The position numbers and the translations under genes were made by a program. From Streptomyces collinus (GTDB taxonomy: Bacteria > Actinomycetota > Actinomycetes > Streptomycetales > Streptomycetaceae): DNA of 64,000 bases. The notes below the pieces were generated by a model, which was not told the DNA's origin, ran no database searches, and saw only the letters and a list, made by a program, of their open reading frames with translations. Numbering within the stretch: position 1 is the stretch's first letter; every line of letters begins with the position of its first letter. Shown here in pieces: positions 57,233-64,000 of this stretch. The stretch spans positions 6,634,001 through 6,698,000 of the forward strand of contig NZ_CP133771.1 of the NCBI RefSeq assembly GCF_031348265.1. The letters are read 5' to 3'.

Positions 57233-60200
57233 ATGGCGGGCGAGGACAAGCTCCGCGACTACCTGAAGAAGGCCGTCGCCGATGCCCGTGAGGCACGCCG
57301 GCAGCTGCGCGACCTGGAGGACAGGCGGCGCGAGCCGATCGCGATCGTGGGCATGGCCTGCCGCTACCCCGGCGGCGTCGCCTCGCCCGACGACCTGTGG
57401 CGCCTTGTGGCCGACGGCACCGACGCCGTCGGCGGCTTCCCCGGCAACCGCGGCTGGGACGTGGACGGCCTCTACGACCCGGACCCCGACCGCACGGGCA
57501 CCTCGTACGCCCGCGAAGGCGGATTCCTCTACGACGCCGACCGGTTCGACCCGGCCTTCTTCGGGATGTCGCCGCGCGAGGCCATGGCGATCGACCCCCA
57601 GCAGCGGCTGCTGCTGGAGACGGCCTGGGAGGCGTTCGAGCACGCAGGCATCGACGCCACCGCCCTGCGCGGCTCGGACACCGGCGTGTTCACCGGCCAG
57701 ATGTACAACGACTACGGCTCACGCCCTCACCTGCCGCCGGAGGACTTCGAGGGCTACCTGTTCAGCGGCAGCGCCGGCAGCATCGCCGTCGGCCGGCTCT
57801 CCTACACCTACGGCTTCGAGGGCCCGGCGGTCTCCGTCGACACGGCCTGCTCGTCCTCGCTGGTCGCCCTGCACCTCGCGGTGAACGCGCTGCGGGGCGG
57901 CGAGTGCTCACTCGCCCTGGCCGGCGGTGTCACGGTGATGTCGACCCCCGTGGCCTTCCTGGAGTTCTCCCGCCTGCGCGGCCTGTCGCCCGACGGCCGC
58001 TGCAAGTCCTTCGCGGCCGGTGCCGACGGTGTGGCGTGGGCGGAGGGGGCCGGAGTCCTCGTCGTGGAGCGCCTGTCGGACGCGGTGCGCAACGGGCACC
58101 GGGTGCTGGCGGTCGTACGGGGCAGCGCGGTGAATCAGGACGGGGCGTCGAACGGCCTGACCGCGCCCAACGGCCCCTCGCAGGAGCGGGTCATCCGGCA
58201 GGCGCTGGCCTCGGCCGGTCTGTCTGCCTCTGAGGTGGACGCGGTGGAGGCGCACGGTACGGGTACGCGGCTGGGCGATCCGATCGAGGCGCAGGCGCTG
58301 CTGGCGACCTATGGCCAGGACCGTGAACAGCCGTTGCTGCTGGGGTCGTTGAAGTCGAACATCGGGCATGCGCAGGCTGCCGCCGGTGTCGGTGGTGTGA
58401 TCAAGATGGTGCAGGCGATGCGGCACGGTGTGCTGCCGAGGACGCTGCACGTGGACGAGCCGTCGCCGTTCGTGGAGTGGGACACGGGGGCGGTCGAGCT
58501 GCTGACCGAGGCCCGTGAGTGGCCGGCACGTGAGGACGCGCCGCGCCGCGCGGGTGTCTCCTCCTTCGGGTTCGGCGGCACCAACGCGCACGTGATCATC
58601 GAGGAGGCCCCGGCCGCCCCACCCGCCGAGACCCCCTCCGTGCGCACCCTGCCCGCCCTGCCGTGGCTCCTGTCCGCGCGCACCCCCCAGGCACTCACCG
58701 CCCAGGCCGAACGGCTCCACGCCTTCGCCTCGGCGCCCGGTGCCCCCGACCCCCTGGACATCGCCTACTCCCTGGCCACCACCCGCGCCGCCCTCCCGCA
58801 TCGCGCCGCCGTCGTGGGCAGCGGGCCCGCCCAGCTCCTCGACTCCCTCCGGCACCTCACCCCGGTCACCCCCTCGGGCGGTGCTCTGGCGGTGGTGTTC
58901 TCGGGTCAGGGTGCTCAGCGGGCGGGGATGGGGCGGGAGTTGTATGGGGCGTTTCCGGTGTTCGCGGGGGCGTTGGATGAGGTGTGCGGGGTGTTGGATC
59001 CGCTGTTGGGCGGGTCGTTGAAGGAGGTGATGTTCGCGGTCGAGGGGTCGTTGTTGTCGCAGACGGGGTGGACGCAGCCGGCGTTGTTCGCGTTTGAGGT
59101 GGCGTTGTTCCGGTTGGTGGAGTCGTGGGGTGTGCGGCCTGGTGTGGTGGCGGGTCATTCGGTGGGGGAGTTGGTGGCTGCGCATGTGGCGGGGGTGATG
59201 GGGCTGGGTGAGGCTGCTCGGTTGGTGGCGGCGCGTGCGGGGTTGATGCAGGCGTTGCCGGCGGGGGGTGTGATGGTCGCGGTGGAGGCCTCGGAGGGCG
59301 AGGTGGTGGCGGCGATCGGTGATCGTGGTGGTGCGGTGGGTGTGGCGGCGGTGAACGGGCCGTCGGCGGTGGTGATTTCGGGTGCGGATGATGCGGTGGC
59401 GGGGGTGTTGGCCGCGTTGCCGGGTCGGCGTACGCGGCGTCTTGAGGTGTCGCATGCGTTTCATTCGCCGTTGATGGACGGGATGGTGGAGGAGTTCCGT
59501 TCGGCGGCGAAGGAGGTGCGCTACGAGGCTCCCCGGATGGCGGTGGTCTCGACGGTGACGGGTCGGTTGGCCGAGGGTGAGGATCTGCGGTCGGCGGACT
59601 ACTGGGTGACCCAGGTGCGGGAGGCGGTCCGCTACGCCGACGCCGTCACCACCCTGGAGAAGGAGGGCGTCACCACCCTCCTCGAACTCGGCCCTGGCGG
59701 CGTCCTCGCCGCCCTCGCCGCCCAGGCCGTCCGCGACCCCGACGCCCTCACCGCCACGGTCGCCACCCGCGCGGGCCGCCCCGAGCCGGAGACCCTGACC
59801 GAAGCGCTCGGCACCTTGCACGCCCGGGGCGTCCCCGTCGACTGGGAGGCGTTCTTCGCCGGCACCGGAGCCCGGCGGGTCCCGCTGCCCACCTACGCCT
59901 TCCAGCACCAGCGGTACTGGCTCGACGAGGTAGAGGCCGGCACCCATGACTCCGGCCCCGTCCTGCGCGGCACGCCGGACATCCCCGAGGAGACACCGGC
60001 CCCCCGGGTCGTGCCGCTGGCCGAGCGGCTCGCGCCGCTGGGCGACGCACAGCGGGAGCAGTACCTGCTCACCCTGGTCACGGAGCTGGTCGCGAAGGTG
60101 CTCAAGCACTCCGACAGCACTGCCGTCGTGCCCCACCGCCCCTTCCAGGAACTCGGCTTCGACTCCCTGACCGGCGTCGAGCTGCGCAACCGGCTGGGCG

Positions 60201-60574
60201 CCGAGACCGGTCTCTCCCTTCCCGCCACCGTCGTCTTCGACCATCCGACACCGGCCGCACTCGCGGCCTACGTACAGGAGCAGGCCGCCGCCTCCGCCCC
60301 CGGACGCGGGCCGGGTCGTTCCGCGACCGACGCGACCGAGGAACTGGAGCGGCTGGAGGCGTCCGTGGACGCCCTGGCGGCGGACGGCACGCAACCGGAC
60401 GAGACCCGCGTGGCGCTGTCCTCCCGGCTGCGGGCACTGGCCGACCGCCTCGCAGGGCCGGCGGACACACCGTCCCCGCCGGCCGCCGACGCCGACACCA
60501 CGGACCTCACGGACGCGTCCGCGGACGAGATCTTCGACTTCATCGACAGCCAGCTCGGCCGGGCCGCGGACTGA
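57233..60574 (+). CDS. Type I PKS single module: KS-AT-ACP, no reductive domain
   Basis: 1113 aa; ATG 57233, 53 bp after PKS1. N-terminal docking helix (DKLRDYLKKAVADAREARRQ), KS with Cys206, AT with Ser643 (GHSVGEL) and HAFH 741-744 (malonyl), ACP with Ser978, then a C-terminal docking segment ending DEIFDFIDSQLG. No KR, DH or ER is present between AT and ACP, and the AT-ACP linker is short, so the beta-keto group stays. This puts a ketone next to the diene built by PKS1. The AT DNA from 58886 to 59656 is identical to that of PKS3 and uses noticeably more TTG/GTG-type codons than its flanks. Confidence 0.95.
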   Translation: MAGEDKLRDYLKKAVADAREARRQLRDLEDRRREPIAIVGMACRYPGGVASPDDLWRLVADGTDAVGGFPGNRGWDVDGLYDPDPDRTGTSYAREGGFLYDADRFDPAFFGMSPREAMAIDPQQRLLLETAWEAFEHAGIDATALRGSDTGVFTGQMYNDYGSRPHLPPEDFEGYLFSGSAGSIAVGRLSYTYGFEGPAVSVDTACSSSLVALHLAVNALRGGECSLALAGGVTVMSTPVAFLEFSRLRGLSPDGRCKSFAAGADGVAWAEGAGVLVVERLSDAVRNGHRVLAVVRGSAVNQDGASNGLTAPNGPSQERVIRQALASAGLSASEVDAVEAHGTGTRLGDPIEAQALLATYGQDREQPLLLGSLKSNIGHAQAAAGVGGVIKMVQAMRHGVLPRTLHVDEPSPFVEWDTGAVELLTEAREWPAREDAPRRAGVSSFGFGGTNAHVIIEEAPAAPPAETPSVRTLPALPWLLSARTPQALTAQAERLHAFASAPGAPDPLDIAYSLATTRAALPHRAAVVGSGPAQLLDSLRHLTPVTPSGGALAVVFSGQGAQRAGMGRELYGAFPVFAGALDEVCGVLDPLLGGSLKEVMFAVEGSLLSQTGWTQPALFAFEVALFRLVESWGVRPGVVAGHSVGELVAAHVAGVMGLGEAARLVAARAGLMQALPAGGVMVAVEASEGEVVAAIGDRGGAVGVAAVNGPSAVVISGADDAVAGVLAALPGRRTRRLEVSHAFHSPLMDGMVEEFRSAAKEVRYEAPRMAVVSTVTGRLAEGEDLRSADYWVTQVREAVRYADAVTTLEKEGVTTLLELGPGGVLAALAAQAVRDPDALTATVATRAGRPEPETLTEALGTLHARGVPVDWEAFFAGTGARRVPLPTYAFQHQRYWLDEVEAGTHDSGPVLRGTPDIPEETPAPRVVPLAERLAPLGDAQREQYLLTLVTELVAKVLKHSDSTAVVPHRPFQELGFDSLTGVELRNRLGAETGLSLPATVVFDHPTPAALAAYVQEQAAASAPGRGPGRSATDATEELERLEASVDALAADGTQPDETRVALSSRLRALADRLAGPADTPSPPAADADTTDLTDASADEIFDFIDSQLGRAAD
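58232..58503 (+). repeat. KS 3'-segment repeat, copy 3 of 3
   Basis: Near-identical to 47409-47680 and 52590-52861; KS of PKS2. Confidence 0.8.
58886..59656 (+). repeat. Identical AT repeat, copy in PKS2
   Basis: 771 bp identical, by line-by-line reading, to 62341-63111 in PKS3 (offset 3455). It covers the AT from its first motif to beyond HAFH. Confidence 0.92.
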
Positions 60575-60639
60575 CGCCGTCCGCCGCCCGCCGCCCCCGC
60601 ACCACCACCCTTCCGGTACCGAGGAGAGACTGATTCCGC

Positions 60640-63600
60640 ATGTCCGCTGACATGTCCCGCGCGCAGGAGCAGGCCCAGACCAGGGAACAGAAGCTCGTCG
60701 ACTACCTGAAGTGGGTCACCGCCGACCTGCAGAAGGCCCGCGAGCGCATCGAGACGCTGGAGTCGGCCGCCACCGAACCGGTCGCCATCGTGGGCATGGC
60801 CTGCCGCTTCCCGGGCGGCGTCATGTCACCGGACGACCTGTGGCGCCTCGCCGCCGAAGGCCGGGACGCCATCAGCCCGTTCCCCGCGGACCGCGGCTGG
60901 GACCTCGACGCGCTGTACAGCACGGACCGCGACGAGCCCGGCACGTCGTACACCCGGGAGGGCGGGTTCCTCGACGGAGCCGCCCTGTTCGACGCGGACT
61001 TCTTCGGCATCTCGCCCCGCGAGGCCCGCGCGATGGACCCCCAGCAGCGAGTCCTCCTGGAGACCGCGTGGGAGGCGTTCGAGGACGCCGGGATCGACCC
61101 CGCCACGCTGCGCGGGAGCCGCACCGCCGTGTTCGCCGGCGTGATCGAGCAGAGCTACCTCGGACTCGAAGGGCCCGCCGAGCTGGAGGGCCACCTCATG
61201 ACCGGCAAGCTCAGCAGCGTGGCGTCCGGCCGCATCTCCTACACCTTCGGCCTCGAAGGCCCGGCCGTCTCCATCGACACCGCCTGCTCGTCCTCGCTGG
61301 TCGCCCTCCACCTCGCGGTGGAGTCGGTCCGCCGCGGCGAGTCCACCCTCGCGCTCGCCGGAGGCGCGACGATCACCGCGACCCCGGGCGGATTCGTCGA
61401 CTTCTCACGCCAGGGCGGACTCGCCCCCGACGGACGGATCAAGTCGTTCGCGGCCGCCGCCGACGGCACCTCCTGGTCGGAGGGCGTGGGTCTGCTGGTC
61501 GTGGAGCGGCTGTCGGACGCGGTGCGCAACGGACACCGGGTGCTGACGGTCGTACGGGGCAGCGCGGTGAACCAGGACGGCGCCTCGAACGGTCTGACGG
61601 CGCCGAACGGCCCGTCGCAGGAGCGGGTCATCCGGCAGGCCCTGCAGAACGCCCGGCTCGCCCCGGCCGATGTGGACGCGGTGGAGGCGCACGGTACGGG
61701 CACGCGGCTGGGCGACCCGATCGAGGCACAGGCCCTGCTGGCGACCTACGGCAAGGACCGCGAACGACCCCTGTTCCTCGGCTCGCTGAAGTCCAACATC
61801 GGCCACACCGTCGCCGCCGCCGGTGTCGGCGGTGTCATCAAGATGGTGCAGGCCATGCGGCACGGGCTGCTGCCCCGGACCCTGCACGTCGACCGGCCCA
61901 CGCCCATGGTCGACTGGAGCTCCGGCGCGGTCGAGCTGCTCACCGAGGCACGCGAGTGGACCGCCCGCGAAACGGCCCCGCGCCGGGCCGCCGTCTCCGC
62001 CTTCGGCGTGAGCGGCACCAACGCCCACGTCATCCTGGAAGAGGCCCCCGAGGCGGAGCACACCGCCCCCGAGCAGGTCCGGACGCTCCCGGCCGTGCCC
62101 TGGCTCCTGTCCGCACCGGACGAGGACGCCCTGCGCGCCCAGGCCCGGCGGCTCCACGAGCACGTCGCCGCCCACCCCGAGCAGACGGCCACCGACCTCG
62201 CCTACTCCCTCGCCACCACCCGCACCCTGCACGACCGCCGTGCCGTCCTGACCGGAGCCGGCCGCGACGACCTGTCCGACGCCCTGCGCCACCTCGCCGA
62301 GACGCCCACCGGCTTCGATGCACCGGTCCGTCCCGGCGGTCTGGCGGTGGTGTTCTCGGGTCAGGGTGCTCAGCGGGCGGGGATGGGGCGGGAGTTGTAT
62401 GGGGCGTTTCCGGTGTTCGCGGGGGCGTTGGATGAGGTGTGCGGGGTGTTGGATCCGCTGTTGGGCGGGTCGTTGAAGGAGGTGATGTTCGCGGTCGAGG
62501 GGTCGTTGTTGTCGCAGACGGGGTGGACGCAGCCGGCGTTGTTCGCGTTTGAGGTGGCGTTGTTCCGGTTGGTGGAGTCGTGGGGTGTGCGGCCTGGTGT
62601 GGTGGCGGGTCATTCGGTGGGGGAGTTGGTGGCTGCGCATGTGGCGGGGGTGATGGGGCTGGGTGAGGCTGCTCGGTTGGTGGCGGCGCGTGCGGGGTTG
62701 ATGCAGGCGTTGCCGGCGGGGGGTGTGATGGTCGCGGTGGAGGCCTCGGAGGGCGAGGTGGTGGCGGCGATCGGTGATCGTGGTGGTGCGGTGGGTGTGG
62801 CGGCGGTGAACGGGCCGTCGGCGGTGGTGATTTCGGGTGCGGATGATGCGGTGGCGGGGGTGTTGGCCGCGTTGCCGGGTCGGCGTACGCGGCGTCTTGA
62901 GGTGTCGCATGCGTTTCATTCGCCGTTGATGGACGGGATGGTGGAGGAGTTCCGTTCGGCGGCGAAGGAGGTGCGCTACGAGGCTCCCCGGATGGCGGTG
63001 GTCTCGACGGTGACGGGTCGGTTGGCCGAGGGTGAGGATCTGCGGTCGGCGGACTACTGGGTGACCCAGGTGCGGGAGGCGGTCCGCTACGCCGACGCCG
63101 TCACCACCCTGTACGACCAGGGCGTGCGGACCGTCGTCGAGGTCGGCCCCGGCGGCGTCCTGACCGCCCTCGCCCAGACCGTCCTCGCGGACCGGGACGA
63201 CGTCACCGTCCAGGCCCTCCAGCGGCCCGACCGGCCGGAACCGGCCGCCCTGGCCGACGGCATCGGCACCCTGCACGCCCGGGGCGTCCCCGTCGACTGG
63301 GAGGCGTTCTTCGCCGGCACCGGAGCCCGGCGGGTCCCGCTGCCCACCTACGCCTTCCAGCACCAGCGGTACTGGACCGACGCGCTCGCGGCCGGCCGCC
63401 GTGACGCCGGCGGGTTCGGCCTCGACAGCACCGACCACCCCCTCATCGGCGCCGCGCTGTTCCCCGGCGACCGCGACGAGGCCCTGTTCACGACCCGCCT
63501 GTCGGCCCGCACGGACCAGCTCCTCGCTGCACACACCGTCGCCGGGGAGACCGTCGTGCCCGGCACGGTCCTCGCCGAACTCGCCGTCCGGGCCGGCGAC

Positions 63601-64000
63601 GAGACGGGCTGCACGGCCGTGGACGAACTCGTCGTCGACACACCCCTGGTGCTGCCCCGCGAGGGAGCCCTGCACCTCCAGGTCCGCGTCGGCGAACCGG
63701 ACACCGCCGGCCGTCGCGTCCTCACCGTCCACGCCCGGCCCGACGAGCCCGACGCGTCCTGGACGCGCCACGCCCACGGACTGCTCAGCACCACACCGCT
63801 CGTCCCGCCTGCGGACACCGAGCCGGCCACGCCGTGGCCGCCGGCCGACGCCGAGCCGTTCCCGGCCACCGACCAGGACGACGGCGAAGCCCCGGACCCC
63901 GCAGATGAGTTGTACGACCGCTTCGCCGCCGCCGGGGTGCGCTACGGACCCGCGTACCGAGGGCTCACCCGGATGTGGCGGCGCTCCGGCGAACTGTTCG
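60640..64000 (+). CDS. Type I PKS: KS-AT-DH..., runs off the right edge
   Basis: Starts at ATG 60640 (GAGGAG 13 bases upstream; ATG 60652 is an alternative), 65 bp after PKS2; 1120 codons visible. Docking helix EQKLVDYLKWVTADLQKARE, KS Cys216, AT Ser659 and HAFH 757-760 (malonyl), then DH with His965 (HTVAGETVVP) and the conserved YGPAYRGL near the edge. KR, ACP and any release domain are outside the window, so whether this is the last module cannot be seen. In related alkaloid pathways the terminal module ends in a thioester reductase domain, which would be the thing to look for next. Confidence 0.93.
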   Translation, partial: MSADMSRAQEQAQTREQKLVDYLKWVTADLQKARERIETLESAATEPVAIVGMACRFPGGVMSPDDLWRLAAEGRDAISPFPADRGWDLDALYSTDRDEPGTSYTREGGFLDGAALFDADFFGISPREARAMDPQQRVLLETAWEAFEDAGIDPATLRGSRTAVFAGVIEQSYLGLEGPAELEGHLMTGKLSSVASGRISYTFGLEGPAVSIDTACSSSLVALHLAVESVRRGESTLALAGGATITATPGGFVDFSRQGGLAPDGRIKSFAAAADGTSWSEGVGLLVVERLSDAVRNGHRVLTVVRGSAVNQDGASNGLTAPNGPSQERVIRQALQNARLAPADVDAVEAHGTGTRLGDPIEAQALLATYGKDRERPLFLGSLKSNIGHTVAAAGVGGVIKMVQAMRHGLLPRTLHVDRPTPMVDWSSGAVELLTEAREWTARETAPRRAAVSAFGVSGTNAHVILEEAPEAEHTAPEQVRTLPAVPWLLSAPDEDALRAQARRLHEHVAAHPEQTATDLAYSLATTRTLHDRRAVLTGAGRDDLSDALRHLAETPTGFDAPVRPGGLAVVFSGQGAQRAGMGRELYGAFPVFAGALDEVCGVLDPLLGGSLKEVMFAVEGSLLSQTGWTQPALFAFEVALFRLVESWGVRPGVVAGHSVGELVAAHVAGVMGLGEAARLVAARAGLMQALPAGGVMVAVEASEGEVVAAIGDRGGAVGVAAVNGPSAVVISGADDAVAGVLAALPGRRTRRLEVSHAFHSPLMDGMVEEFRSAAKEVRYEAPRMAVVSTVTGRLAEGEDLRSADYWVTQVREAVRYADAVTTLYDQGVRTVVEVGPGGVLTALAQTVLADRDDVTVQALQRPDRPEPAALADGIGTLHARGVPVDWEAFFAGTGARRVPLPTYAFQHQRYWTDALAAGRRDAGGFGLDSTDHPLIGAALFPGDRDEALFTTRLSARTDQLLAAHTVAGETVVPGTVLAELAVRAGDETGCTAVDELVVDTPLVLPREGALHLQVRVGEPDTAGRRVLTVHARPDEPDASWTRHAHGLLSTTPLVPPADTEPATPWPPADAEPFPATDQDDGEAPDPADELYDRFAAAGVRYGPAYRGLTRMWRRSGELF
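62341..63111 (+). repeat. Identical AT repeat, copy in PKS3
   Basis: Partner of 58886-59656. A further stretch of about 105 bp (near 63270-63375) also matches the post-AT linker of PKS2. Confidence 0.92.

Noticed and set aside
57233..60574. Missing KR/DH in PKS2 as a possible assembly deletion
   Set aside because: The AT-ACP linker reads through smoothly and both docking ends are intact, so a true non-reducing module is the simpler reading.

Overview
The window is very GC-rich actinomycete DNA, almost certainly Streptomyces. The supporting signs are strong GC at third codon positions, many TetR regulators, three SARP-family regulators, Tat-exported flavoenzymes and a modular type I polyketide synthase. 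I see no rRNA, tRNA, CRISPR array, insertion sequence or origin.

Left part (1-20.7 kb): accessory chromosome. A minus-strand operon of an SseB-like protein, a helical partner and a large RHS/YD-repeat protein that runs off the left edge (1-4070) is followed by a PIG-L deacetylase and an NmrA-like protein. From 6.4 to 10.9 kb, one near-palindromic operator (core AAACCGATCGGTTT) recurs at four promoters: a TetR gene facing an SDR remnant, a second TetR, a DHA2 efflux pump and an alpha/beta hydrolase. A second self-contained cassette (12.5-17.1 kb) has a hydrolase, a medium-chain reductase, an aldo/keto reductase and an SDR, divergent from a TetR with its own 26-bp operator. Between 17.1 and 19.8 kb lie broken genes (VanZ-like, GH42 beta-galactosidase C-terminus, aminotransferase fused to an RraA-type aldolase) and a small DUF3253 gene. 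An SDR gene closes this part.

Right part (20.8-64 kb): a biosynthetic cluster. Its left side holds regulators and housekeeping of the pathway: a 1078-aa SARP with an NTPase and repeat region, an FMN reductase, a type II thioesterase and two further large SARPs that carry a cyclase-like domain. The middle holds tailoring genes: a class III aminotransferase, a flavin reductase, two acyl-CoA-dehydrogenase-like monooxygenases, two Tat-exported FAD amine-oxidase-like proteins, two SnoaL/NTF2-fold proteins, a mycothiol/DinB-type protein and an imine-reductase-like enzyme. The right side is the PKS. PKS1 has a decarboxylating KSQ-AT-ACP loading module and two KS-AT-DH-KR-ACP modules. PKS2 is a single KS-AT-ACP module. 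PKS3 begins KS-AT-DH and continues past the right edge. All AT domains carry the malonyl-type HAFH motif.

How it fits together (inference): an acetyl starter plus two dehydrating modules gives a dienoyl chain, and the non-reducing PKS2 leaves a ketone. If PKS3 is the last module, the chain is C10 with a ketone at C5. Reductive release and transamination at C1 would then close a six-membered cyclic imine. Together with the imine-reductase-like enzyme and paired flavin oxygenases this points to a polyketide-derived piperidine alkaloid of the streptazone/abikoviromycin or coelimycin kind. Runs of 7-mers repeated every 11 bp, the classical layout of SARP binding sites, lie upstream of the tailoring genes and suggest direct control by the cluster's SARPs.
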